This document shows, one piece after another, positions 1 through 7,840 of a DNA stretch of 64,000 bases. This DNA comes from Aliidiomarina halalkaliphila (GTDB lineage: Bacteria > Pseudomonadota > Gammaproteobacteria > Enterobacterales > Alteromonadaceae), in contig NZ_VJWL01000002.1 in NCBI RefSeq assembly GCF_007096385.1, positions 1 to 64,000 on the forward strand. Reading direction: 5' to 3'. A program made the position numbers and the translations under genes. Position 1 is the stretch's first letter. Every line of letters begins with the position of its first letter. The notes under the pieces are model-generated. The model ran no database searches and was not told the DNA's origin. It saw only the letters and a program-made list of their open reading frames with translations.

Positions 1-25
1 GCGTTGGTTGATGCTTTTCATCGCA

Positions 26-68
26 AGTGCCCACACAGATTGCTTGGCTTGATAAATTGTTAAAGAAC
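26..68 (-). promoter_or_regulatory. rRNA operon leader with boxA antitermination signal
   Basis: Read on the minus strand, positions 68-58 give GTTCTTTAACA, the rrn boxA, followed by AATTTATCAAGC and then CTGTGTGGGCACT (38-26). This order is the same as in the E. coli rrn leader between the last promoter and 16S. boxA recruits NusB/NusE to make rRNA transcription processive. The 16S gene should start a little beyond position 1, transcribed leftward. Confidence 0.88.
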
Positions 69-95
69 GTTGCTTCTGCTCGAAGCGAGGTGCGC

Positions 96-123
96 ATTCT
101 ACACGCCCCATTTTTTCTGTCAA
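96..123 (-). promoter_or_regulatory. rRNA operon promoter, proximal (P2-like)
   Basis: On the minus strand there is a perfect -35 TTGACA (123-118), a 16-base spacer and a -10 TAGAAT (101-96). A GC-rich discriminator (GCGCACC) follows at once, the hallmark of stringently controlled rRNA promoters. It lies about 30 bases upstream of boxA. Confidence 0.82.
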
Positions 124-327
124 CCGCTTTCGGAAAGTTTTTTGTTTTCCTATGCTTCTGGTTGCCATCTGGGCTTGTTATTAGAAAGTTAACAACTCTT
201 TATGAGGCGTTACCTTCACTTTTAGTGAGAAACTGTTGTTTTCACAACTTTACACTTCATCACTTACCCATATTTCGTTGGCTCAGCACTTTAAGTGCTT
301 GTCGTATCTGCCGTCGAAGTGGGGCGA

Positions 328-395
328 ATTATAGAGATGTAACGGAATGCAGCAAGTACTTTTTACATGTTTTTCAGGTTTTTTTGTTCAAGCGC
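328..395 (-). promoter_or_regulatory. rRNA operon promoter, distal (P1-like), with AT-rich upstream element
   Basis: On the minus strand the -10 is TATAAT (333-328), the spacer is 16 bases and the -35 is TTGCTG (355-350). The discriminator is GC-rich (TCGCCCC, 327-321). Upstream at 356-395 are phased A/T tracts like an UP element. Together with the promoter at 96-123 this gives the usual tandem rrn P1/P2 layout. The remaining bases of 1-508 hold no gene. Confidence 0.75.
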
Positions 396-508
396 AGAAA
401 AATCATTCAAGTTGACGTAAGATCACACAGTATTGGTCTAGTTTATAAGCACCCAATAAAGCTAGTCATAGAATGACTTGGTGTTCGGGTTCTGCGAAAG
501 AGGTAATT

Positions 509-1063
509 ATGACTGCAAGTAAATCGATAGGGCGTCCATATAAAGGGCAATATCCCCAATTGGGCGCACGCTGTTACATAGACGCATCAGCCGTGATCGT
601 GGGTGATATCAAGATTGGCGACGATAGCAGCATTTGGCCTTTGGTCGCTGCCCGCGGTGATGTGAACTATATTCGTATTGGGGCTCGCACGAATATTCAA
701 GATGGTTCCGTACTCCATGTGACCCGTACCGGACCTGATGACCCCCACGGCTACCCGCTGTTGATTGGTGATGATGTGACTGTGGGCCATCATTGCATGT
801 TACACGGCTGTATCGTGGGCAATCGCATATTAGTGGGAATGTCGGCGGTAGTGATGGATGGAGCTGTGATAGAAGACGATGTGATCATTGGTGCCGGTTC
901 TTTAGTACCGCCAGGCAAGCGCTTAGAGAGCGGACATCTGTATGTGGGCAGTCCCGTCAAAAAAGCACGACCGTTGTCTGACGAAGAGCGTGCCTTCTTA
1001 CAAAAGTCGGCGGCGAATTATGTGTACCTAAAGAACGAATACTTGAAGGAAACCCAAGGTTAG
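509..1063 (+). CDS. yrdA: Gamma-class carbonic anhydrase family protein, YrdA-like
   Basis: A 184-residue left-handed beta-helix (hexapeptide repeat) protein of the YrdA / gamma-carbonic anhydrase family; a metal-bound cytosolic trimer is expected from the family. Repeated hexapeptide-type turns (for example VIVGDIKIGDDSSIW) run from about residue 24 to 160. The three histidines expected to bind zinc are seen as H70 (SVLHVTR), H94 and H99 (VGHHCMLHGC). The ATG at 509 is chosen over an in-frame ATG at 473 because AAGAGG (498-503) sits at the right distance. Its place beside an rRNA operon matches yrdA next to rrnD in E. coli. Whether enteric YrdA has real carbonic anhydrase activity is uncertain, so the physiological role is not assigned. 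Confidence 0.9.
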   Translation: MTASKSIGRPYKGQYPQLGARCYIDASAVIVGDIKIGDDSSIWPLVAARGDVNYIRIGARTNIQDGSVLHVTRTGPDDPHGYPLLIGDDVTVGHHCMLHGCIVGNRILVGMSAVVMDGAVIEDDVIIGAGSLVPPGKRLESGHLYVGSPVKKARPLSDEERAFLQKSAANYVYLKNEYLKETQG

Positions 1064-1077
1064 TTTGCAATCCTCGT

Positions 1078-1103
1078 GTTGATAGTCGGGTTCGACTATC
1101 AAC
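1078..1103. terminator. Perfect 11-bp hairpin between convergent genes
   Basis: GTTGATAGTCG (1078-1088) pairs with CGACTATCAAC (1093-1103) around a four-base loop. It lies between the ends of yrdA (1063) and dnaE2 (1118). There is no T run on either strand, so it may work as a bidirectional stem-loop or RNA-stabilising end rather than a classic intrinsic terminator. Confidence 0.5.
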
Positions 1104-1117
1104 GCTGACCGCCTTGA

Positions 1118-4100
1118 TTAATGGAAATCCCTCGACTTAATCTTGGCGACCGGCAAGCGGGCGCTTAAGTCTTTCATATCGCCCGCGATCACATGAATCA
1201 CATCACCTTCCATTTCTAATACGCCTTTTACCCGAAGCAAACGAGCCTTAAGCCATTCTCGCCGCTGTTGTTTCGCCAAATCTTGCCACAGCACCACGTT
1301 AATAGTCCCGGTATCATCTTCTAGTGTCATAAAGGTTACGCCCGAGGCCGTACCTGGCCGTTGTCGATTGGTCACTAATCCCATCACTGTAACTAGTTGA
1401 CCATGCCGCAATTGCCCCAGCTCAATCGCTTTACGATGGTGGGGCAGTACACCTTGTTCATCCAGTAATGCCACCGGATGTCGACCGAGCGTTAACCCAA
1501 GGCTTGCGAAGTCTTCGCTCATATCTGCAATTTCATGGGGTGCATCCAGCGTGTAATCACCACTGAAGTTCTCTGTCACGGCCAACAACGACAGTTGGTC
1601 AGTGGGTTTCTTCACGTCGAGCTTGGTCATATCCCAGCGAGTTTGATAGCGATGTCCGGCCAAGCTGGAAAATGCATTCGCACTCGCAAGCTGCTCTTTC
1701 GCTCTTACCGATAATACGACCGATTCTGAGCGCTTTTCGAAGTCGTCCATATTTTGAAAGCCTGTTGTAGGCCGTAGGTTAAGTACGTTTTCTATTTCTT
1801 GCTTTTGTAAGCCTTTGACTAATCGAAAGCCCAGCCGAATGGCTGGTTCCCCATCCCGGGCAACCAAATGATGATCCCAGCCGCTGCTATTTATGCACAC
1901 GGGCAACACCTCAATCTGGTGGTGACGCGCATCTTGAATCAGTTGAGAGGGCGAATAAAACCCCATGGGATGACTATTTAACAAGCCCACATAAAAAGCG
2001 GCGGGGCAGTGAAACTTTAACCATGCGGATGCATACGCAAGGTTGGCAAAACTGGCCGCATGGGACTCAGGAAAACCATATTCACCAAAACCGCAAATCT
2101 GAGCAAACAGGCGCTCGGCAAAGTCGCGACTATAGCCGCGGCCCAACATGCCCTGAATCAGTTTTTCTTCAAATGCCATCACTTTGCCTTTGCTGCGCCA
2201 ACTGGCCATAGCCCGGCGCAGTGCATCCGCTTCTCCGCCGGTAAATCCCGCGGCCACCATCGCCAACTTAATCACTTGCTCTTGGAAAATAGGTACACCT
2301 AGCGTTCGTTCAAGCACTTGCTGTACTGCCGGCCCTGGATAGTCCACCGGCTCTTTGCCTTCACGTCGACGCAAATACGGATGCACCATATCGCCTTGAA
2401 TCGGACCGGGGCGGACGATAGCAATTTGAATCACGAGATCATAAAAACAGCGCGGCTTTAAGCGCGGGAGCATATTCATTTGCGCCCGCGACTCAATTTG
2501 AAACACGCCCACGGAATCTGCTTTTTGCAACATGCGATAGACCCCATGATCGTCTTGCGGGATACTCGCGAGGGTATGGTTCATGTGGTAAAAATCGGGG
2601 AGGAGGGCCAAGGTTTTACGAATAGCGGTTAGCATGCCTAACCCCAGCACATCCACTTTCAACAAGCACAAGGCTTCAATGTCGTCTTTATCCCACTGAA
2701 TAACCGTACGCTCCGGCATGGCGGCGTTCTCAACTGGAACCAGATCCGATAGCGAACCTGCGGCAATCACAAAACCACCTACATGCTGAGATAGGTGGCG
2801 CGGAAAGCGCAAAATGTCTTGGGTTAACCTAAGAAGGTGTACGCCTTGAGGGTGATTCATAATACCCATGCAACGTAACTGCTCATCCCAACCTTCTTCT
2901 TGATCACGACGATCCAGCCGGTCTATCCATTGTTGAATACGCGCTTCGGGAAAACCAAGCGCCTTACCAACGTCTTTTAACGCACTGCGTATGCGATAGG
3001 TAATCACCGTTGCCGCTAATGCTGCACGATCGCGCCCATATTTGCGATAAATATACTGGATGACTTCTTCTCGACGCTCATGTTCAAAGTCCACGTCGAT
3101 ATCCGGTGGCTCATTCCGCTCCCGAGAAATAAATCGCTCAAAGAGCAAATCTGATTGCGCTGGGTTTACTGCGGTAATACCCAGGCAATAACACAGTACA
3201 GAGTTTGCAGCTGAGCCGCGACCTTGATGCAGGATTCCCTGTTGTCGGGCAAACACAACCAAATCGTGGATAGTCAGAAAAAAATGAGCGTAATCGAGCT
3301 CTTCAACAAGCGCTAATTCCATTTCAAGCTGTTGCCGAATCTTCTCTGGCGCGCCTTGTGGATAGCGCCACCGCAAACCTTGCTGGCTTAACTGTTGCAG
3401 ATAATGATTTGCGGTGAAGCCTTGCGGCACCACTTCCGCCGGATATTCATAACGCAGGGTGCCCAAATCAAATCGACACTGATCGCATATAGTGGCACTG
3501 GCCTGCCGCCAGGCTTCTGGGAATACCTGATTAAGCGCATCAAGCTCCCGTAAGCGCACTTCGGCATTCGGTAAGCGTTGGCTACCGAGTTGCGCCACCG
3601 TAGTGTGCTCTCGAATGGCATGCATCACATGCAGTAACGGCAACCGCGCTTCGTGATGGATAAGTGCGCCACCTACGGCAACCACTGGCCAATTCCATTG
3701 CTCACTACAGGCTTTAATCCAACGTGTATGAGCGCGATCATCGGTGCGCAAATAGCGGTGATACATTAACCAGTGGCGACCCATAAAAGCGGTTTTTAGA
3801 TTGTCTTGCAGTTCCGCAACCCCTTCGGCTGCCTGTGCTTCTGGCCGCCACAATAAAATGCATTCAGATAGCGACTGTTCCAGCAGCCAGTGTCCATGAA
3901 ACTGATAGCTTCCCTTCTCTGCGGCGCGCCGGCAACGACTGATCAACTGACTTAACTGAGCGTAACCCGCCCGATTTTTTGCGAGCAGCACAAACAGTCC
4001 ATACTCACTACAGTGAAATTCGCTACCACTGATTAAATTCAGGGGGGTCTCTTTTGCCGCTAACCAAGCTTTTACTAAACCGGCAACCGAGCATTCGTCA

Positions 4101-4216
4101 GTAATCGCGAGCCCCTGATAACCTAAAGCGATCGCTGTATTCACCAACTCCTCAGGCGAAGAAGCTCCCCGTTGAAAGCTGTAATGGCTCAAACAATGCA
4201 GCTCTGCGTAAGACAT
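1118..4216 (-). CDS. dnaE2: Error-prone DNA polymerase DnaE2 (ImuC)
   Basis: A C-family translesion polymerase of 1032 residues, within the usual DnaE2 length. An N-terminal PHP domain (from about residue 5, with His residues as in ELHCLSHYSF) is followed by the polymerase core. The catalytic acidic motif PPDIDVDFE is near residue 371 and the third carboxylate motif LKVDVLGLGML is near 520. A helix-hairpin-helix region follows, then a C-terminal OB fold (about 945-1020). It is the last gene of imuA-imuB-dnaE2; its ATG overlaps the imuB stop as TAATG, implying translational coupling. In this family the enzyme does mutagenic bypass synthesis during the SOS response and needs ImuB to reach the beta clamp. 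Replicative DnaE is excluded by the operon context and by the shorter length. Confidence 0.96.
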   Translation of the reverse strand: MSYAELHCLSHYSFQRGASSPEELVNTAIALGYQGLAITDECSVAGLVKAWLAAKETPLNLISGSEFHCSEYGLFVLLAKNRAGYAQLSQLISRCRRAAEKGSYQFHGHWLLEQSLSECILLWRPEAQAAEGVAELQDNLKTAFMGRHWLMYHRYLRTDDRAHTRWIKACSEQWNWPVVAVGGALIHHEARLPLLHVMHAIREHTTVAQLGSQRLPNAEVRLRELDALNQVFPEAWRQASATICDQCRFDLGTLRYEYPAEVVPQGFTANHYLQQLSQQGLRWRYPQGAPEKIRQQLEMELALVEELDYAHFFLTIHDLVVFARQQGILHQGRGSAANSVLCYCLGITAVNPAQSDLLFERFISRERNEPPDIDVDFEHERREEVIQYIYRKYGRDRAALAATVITYRIRSALKDVGKALGFPEARIQQWIDRLDRRDQEEGWDEQLRCMGIMNHPQGVHLLRLTQDILRFPRHLSQHVGGFVIAAGSLSDLVPVENAAMPERTVIQWDKDDIEALCLLKVDVLGLGMLTAIRKTLALLPDFYHMNHTLASIPQDDHGVYRMLQKADSVGVFQIESRAQMNMLPRLKPRCFYDLVIQIAIVRPGPIQGDMVHPYLRRREGKEPVDYPGPAVQQVLERTLGVPIFQEQVIKLAMVAAGFTGGEADALRRAMASWRSKGKVMAFEEKLIQGMLGRGYSRDFAERLFAQICGFGEYGFPESHAASFANLAYASAWLKFHCPAAFYVGLLNSHPMGFYSPSQLIQDARHHQIEVLPVCINSSGWDHHLVARDGEPAIRLGFRLVKGLQKQEIENVLNLRPTTGFQNMDDFEKRSESVVLSVRAKEQLASANAFSSLAGHRYQTRWDMTKLDVKKPTDQLSLLAVTENFSGDYTLDAPHEIADMSEDFASLGLTLGRHPVALLDEQGVLPHHRKAIELGQLRHGQLVTVMGLVTNRQRPGTASGVTFMTLEDDTGTINVVLWQDLAKQQRREWLKARLLRVKGVLEMEGDVIHVIAGDMKDLSARLPVAKIKSRDFH

Positions 4217-5598
4217 TAGCTAAACCACCCATGCTGCCACCAGCACCCGTGTTGATGTTCGTAGAATAGCCAGCCAGGCTGGCCATCTCGATGACGCGCT
4301 TTCCAGTAATCGCGATCACATATCTGGTCACCGTCTTGTGACCACCAAGGCAAGGTGAATCGCTCTGGCCCTTGCAGCAACACCCAATGCTGGATTTGCA
4401 CCGGCCGTGGTTCGGGTAATAACCACAAGGGACGATCCTGCACATAAGCCTGACCCAAGGGCTGGCCCGCAAGAACTTTGCGCCACGCATGTTCCGGCAA
4501 CCAATCTGCATGATTTTGTACACCCCACACGCGCTGCTGGCCTAGGCGTAATTGCAATTCATTGAGTAACCGGGGCAACGATTTTTTATGCTGCCGAGGC
4601 CCCTGTAATAAATCCCCATGGTCTCCATGGCGTGGCTGCAACTGCCGCGCCTGCAAACTCAACTCCAATACGGGCGCCTCGAGCGCACAGTTTTCCATTT
4701 TTAACTGGCAAAACTGGGCCAATTCTTGCGCCACATAGCTTCCGTGAGCAAACCCGAGTGTGATGTCTGTTGGCTCATCATCACGATGATAGAGTGTAAT
4801 AAGTAGTTGTCGGGTTTCCTGCTGGCGACTCTCTAAAAAATGCTCTAAGTCTTGCAGTAATCGATTCAGAGGAAAACGCAACGCTTGCCAACTGTTCGCT
4901 TCTGCGGTGAGTTCTAAACGCTGATAAAACCATACGGGCGGACGGAAGAAGTGTAGGGACTCTCTCTGTTCACCTTGAATTCGCGCCAGCAATACCACTA
5001 ACTCCTTGCCTAAACGGCGGCCCGCCAATGCTCGTGGAATCGCCTGCAACGCACCGAGAGTATGTAATCCCATGCGTTGTAACTTTTCCTGCAATGGCAA
5101 CGGGCAGGGCAAGTAGCCAATCGGAATATCCGCCACTGTGCTCACCTGTGATTGCGCGATCATTTTGGCTTGCAGTGGAGTTGCGCCAACGCCTGATTGA
5201 TAGCGCAGTTCCCACGGAGCCAACTGTTGCTGAAGTTGTAACTTATTTTGTTGTGGCTCGGGATAGAGCTTTTGCATAGGCGCTAAATCAAGCCAAAGCC
5301 CTGATGGGGGATCTAAACTGATGACCGCAAACACCTGATATAAATCCGTAGCGACTTGTTGCAGCAAATGGCGTTGTCGCGCTTCTCGCCAACGGAAAGT
5401 GCCCAGGGTGTCGGCCAAAAGCCAAGCATCGGATAAGGGATAGCCCGGTTGAATGCCTACAGTTTCTGCCGCAGGATTGGTTTGCATCACGCGTTGTTCT
5501 TGCTCATGAAAAAGCACTACGGGTCGCTCTTTAAGCTCCGGTTGCAGTACTTGCATCCGATCCAACAACAGCGTTGGAAATTGAAGGTACATCCACAT
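4216..5598 (-). CDS. imuB: ImuB, Y-family polymerase-like mutasome subunit
   Basis: A 460-residue protein with the Y-family polymerase fold (N-terminal palm/fingers to about 230, then thumb and little-finger regions). It lacks the DinB-type catalytic acidic start: where active enzymes have HVDMDAF-like sequence, this begins MWMYLQFPTLLLD, so it should be inactive as a polymerase. Known role: a scaffold that links the beta clamp, ImuA and DnaE2. The start at 5598 is chosen because GAGGTG lies seven bases upstream and the protein then begins like other ImuB proteins; an upstream in-frame ATG at 5664 would add 22 atypical residues. The start region overlaps the 3' end of imuA? No: imuA ends at 5613, so there is a 14-base gap. 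SOS induction is expected from the imuA promoter. Confidence 0.93.
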   Translation of the reverse strand: MWMYLQFPTLLLDRMQVLQPELKERPVVLFHEQEQRVMQTNPAAETVGIQPGYPLSDAWLLADTLGTFRWREARQRHLLQQVATDLYQVFAVISLDPPSGLWLDLAPMQKLYPEPQQNKLQLQQQLAPWELRYQSGVGATPLQAKMIAQSQVSTVADIPIGYLPCPLPLQEKLQRMGLHTLGALQAIPRALAGRRLGKELVVLLARIQGEQRESLHFFRPPVWFYQRLELTAEANSWQALRFPLNRLLQDLEHFLESRQQETRQLLITLYHRDDEPTDITLGFAHGSYVAQELAQFCQLKMENCALEAPVLELSLQARQLQPRHGDHGDLLQGPRQHKKSLPRLLNELQLRLGQQRVWGVQNHADWLPEHAWRKVLAGQPLGQAYVQDRPLWLLPEPRPVQIQHWVLLQGPERFTLPWWSQDGDQICDRDYWKARHRDGQPGWLFYEHQHGCWWQHGWFS

Positions 5599-5612
5599 CA
5601 AACACCTCAATT

Positions 5613-6236
5613 TCAGCCGTGCGGCCACCGGGGTAAGGCTCGCCGCGGTAAACGCACCGGCCAACCACCATGACGTTTAAGAATCTGCCACTGCACCTGA
5701 CCTTGCTCATGATGGATACGGAGCCGAGTACCATAGCTGCGCGCTTCTTCTGGTTGCCAATCCGTGATCACAAACACATACGCATCGCTGTCGCTTGCTG
5801 CCAAATGAAGCCGTCGTGTGGCGGTGGCTGATAATTTTTTTGCCCACAACAACAACACGCCGGCTTGCCCGCTATATAAAATGGTTTCTGCCGCCCAAAG
5901 GGCATCACTCTCATCATTCGGAGTGAGCACAATATGCCGAGATTCAGCACCAGTACTTGCCAGTGCCGGGGCATTTGGAATGGCAGGTGGGGCTACCCAA
6001 AAAACGGAGAGACCGCGGGCAACTGCGTTGTTGATGGCCGGTGCCAACAATGGCATTTCACCACTAAAACGTTGCTGCACTTGCAGTTCATGAATGCGAC
6101 TGCGCACCCAGCCACCGCCTAATGCTTGATCCAATAATGGATCTGCCGCAGACACCCATGCCAACTCTTGAACATGGCTCTGCCGCCCTTGCCATAAGGC
6201 ACCACGATCCATTAACTGCTGCAAAAATGGCTGCAT
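5613..6236 (-). CDS. imuA: ImuA, RecA/SulA-like mutasome accessory protein
   Basis: A 207-residue RecA-fold relative and first gene of the mutasome operon. It has the family's opening region (WVSAADPLLDQALGGGWVRS, residues about 28-47), a degenerate RecA-like core and a basic C-terminal tail (RLPRRALPRWPHG). The ATG at 6236 is chosen because GAGAG sits just upstream and a LexA box lies immediately in front. A longer in-frame reading to 6536 would cross the LexA box and the neighbouring divergent gene and is not believed. In the known ImuA-ImuB-DnaE2 pathway it helps translesion synthesis; its biochemical role is less clear than that of its partners. Confidence 0.9.
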   Translation of the reverse strand: MQPFLQQLMDRGALWQGRQSHVQELAWVSAADPLLDQALGGGWVRSRIHELQVQQRFSGEMPLLAPAINNAVARGLSVFWVAPPAIPNAPALASTGAESRHIVLTPNDESDALWAAETILYSGQAGVLLLWAKKLSATATRRLHLAASDSDAYVFVITDWQPEEARSYGTRLRIHHEQGQVQWQILKRHGGWPVRLPRRALPRWPHG

Positions 6237-6249
6237 ACCAACTCTCGAG

Positions 6250-6269
6250 TACTGTACGTATATACAGTA
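6250..6269 (-). promoter_or_regulatory. LexA (SOS) box of the imuA-imuB-dnaE2 operon
   Basis: The 16-base core CTGTACGTATATACAG (6252-6267) fits CTGT-N8-ACAG exactly and is flanked by TA on both sides as in strong E. coli SOS boxes. A -10-like TATACT on the minus strand (6271-6266) overlaps it. It is 14 bases upstream of imuA, so LexA binding would block the operon until DNA damage. The divergent gene at 6373 is probably outside its direct control. Confidence 0.92.
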
Positions 6270-6372
6270 TATTCTAGAGAAATTTTCATCGTTTGCAAGG
6301 GGATCGCTATCGTTATCGGTAACTTCAGGTATCATTGAGGAATAATAATAAAACCACGGAGAACGCCACCGC

Positions 6373-7281
6373 ATGTTTCGATTCCTTCCAGCGCCTCTGC
6401 GTACTCTCATTAATTTCTTGTGGGGTGCCCTCGCGACCCTCGTGGTTGGTTTAACCATTATTTTTCTCGGCTTATTTAAATTCTTTATTCCGATTCCTCC
6501 TTTCCAGCGCTTTGTTTCGCGCCTTGCGAATGGCATGTTTCGCGGTTGGGCTTATGCGGTATCTTGGATGTTCAAGATTAGTTATCCCGTGGAGTGGGTC
6601 ATTGAAGGCGATGTGCCCGACGATCGGAATGGCTGGTTTATGATCTTGTGTAATCATAAAAGCTGGGTGGATATCCCCGCCTTGATGCACCTTTCACGCA
6701 AACACTTACCTATGCCTCGCTTCTTTCTGAAACAAGAGCTGCTTTGGGTACCGGTGATCGGTATGGGTTGCTGGGTACTCGATATGCCATTTATGAAACG
6801 CTACAGCAAAGAGCAAATTGCAAAAAATCCTGAGCTGAAAGGCAAAGACATCGAAACCACGCGTATAAAGTGTGAAAAGTTTCGCCATATTCCTACCACG
6901 GTGATTAATTTCTGTGAGGGCACCCGCTTTACACCAGAAAAGCATGCAGCTAAGCAGAGTCCTTTTACTCATTTATTACCCCCAAAAGCCGGAGGTACTT
7001 CCTTTACCTTACAAGCCATGGGCCAGCAATTTCAGGAAATCCTAGACATCACCTTGGTATATCCTGAACGCAACACCAACAAGCCCATCGTGTTGGATTT
7101 GTTGGCAGGCCGACTCACCAAAATCTACGTGTACATCGATCGCATTCCCGTTACCGATGATTTACGCGGGGATTACTTTAATGACCCCGCGTTCCGAGAC
7201 CATTTTCAAAATTGGCTGAATCAACGCTGGGAATTAAAAGATCAGCGGATTAAAGAAGTGTATCAGCGCGAGCACCGCTAA
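6373..7281 (+). CDS. yihG: YihG-like PlsC-family acyltransferase
   Basis: An inner-membrane lysophospholipid-type acyltransferase of 302 residues. Two hydrophobic stretches lie near residues 12-38. The acyltransferase motif NHKSWVD (H95...D100, the HX4D box) follows, then CEGTR near 179-184, which contacts the phosphate of the acceptor. These are the two signature blocks of the LPLAT/PlsC family. It is divergent from the SOS operon with GGAG about ten bases before the ATG. In enteric bacteria yihG neighbours srkA-dsbA, and both are close by here. Whether it makes phosphatidic acid or another acylated lipid cannot be read from sequence. Confidence 0.88.
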   Translation: MFRFLPAPLRTLINFLWGALATLVVGLTIIFLGLFKFFIPIPPFQRFVSRLANGMFRGWAYAVSWMFKISYPVEWVIEGDVPDDRNGWFMILCNHKSWVDIPALMHLSRKHLPMPRFFLKQELLWVPVIGMGCWVLDMPFMKRYSKEQIAKNPELKGKDIETTRIKCEKFRHIPTTVINFCEGTRFTPEKHAAKQSPFTHLLPPKAGGTSFTLQAMGQQFQEILDITLVYPERNTNKPIVLDLLAGRLTKIYVYIDRIPVTDDLRGDYFNDPAFRDHFQNWLNQRWELKDQRIKEVYQREHR

Positions 7282-7396
7282 ATCTCAATGTGACTGTGTG
7301 AAGATTTGGTATAGGTGCGTGTGCCCCATGCAACAGAGTGCTAAAGTTTCTGCCGTTCAAGCATCATCGCTATCATGAAAAATAGAGACTCGTACC

Positions 7397-7786
7397 ATGC
7401 GCCACGCCATCTATCTTTTGTTGCTCACCATCAGCATCGCAATTACTACTGGCTGCTCTAGTGTGCCGAAACAATCATCACCGGAACTCGTCGGTTATAC
7501 GGAAACCGGTGTTGCTTCATACTACGCCATGAAATATCAATTTCGCCAAACCGCCAGTGGTGAACGATTTAACCAATACGCCCATACCGCCGCACACAAA
7601 ACACTCCCTTTCGGAACGAAAGTGCGGGTCACGAACCTAGCAAATAACAAGAATGTTACCGTGAAAATAAATGATCGCGGACCATTTATTGAAGGCCGCA
7701 TTATTGACTTGAGCCGGGCATCTTTTGGCCAGATTGGGAATTTAGAGTCTGGGATTATTCAGGTGAAAATAGAGGTGATTAAATAG
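7397..7786 (+). CDS. Small RlpA-like septal ring lipoprotein (DPBB domain)
   Basis: A 129-residue lipoprotein. The signal peptide ends in a lipobox, TTGC with C20 as the lipidated residue. Residues 37-125 form a double-psi beta-barrel of the RlpA family: GVASYYAMKYQFRQTASGERF, then TLPFGTKVRVTNL and VKINDRGPF, with the conserved Asp that acts in lytic transglycosylation of naked glycan strands in characterised RlpA. It lacks the C-terminal SPOR domain of full-length RlpA, so it would not be targeted to denuded septal peptidoglycan in the same way. It is a single gene, convergent with the channel gene at 7841. Confidence 0.85.
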   Translation: MRHAIYLLLLTISIAITTGCSSVPKQSSPELVGYTETGVASYYAMKYQFRQTASGERFNQYAHTAAHKTLPFGTKVRVTNLANNKNVTVKINDRGPFIEGRIIDLSRASFGQIGNLESGIIQVKIEVIK

Positions 7787-7787
7787 C

Positions 7788-7811
7788 AAAGGGCCACTTA
7801 CGCAGCCCTTT
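7788..7811. terminator. Hairpin between the RlpA-like gene and ybdG
   Basis: AAAGGGC (7788-7794) pairs with GCCCTTT (7805-7811) with a ten-base loop. The convergent gene ends at 7786 and 7841 flank it. T richness is only that of the stem itself, so termination in both directions is plausible but not strong. Confidence 0.45.
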
Positions 7812-7840
7812 ACTTCGTTATCCGACTACAAGTCTCTCCG

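Noticed and set aside
27-476. Open frame of 149 codons at the left edge
   Set aside because: It runs across the rRNA leader and both rRNA promoters on the other strand and has no ribosome binding site.
1078-1103. tRNA, because of a T-loop-like GGTTCGACT
   Set aside because: It is part of a perfect hairpin; no acceptor stem or anticodon arm.
2023-2302. Open frames on the plus strand inside dnaE2
   Set aside because: Shadows of a conserved polymerase gene.
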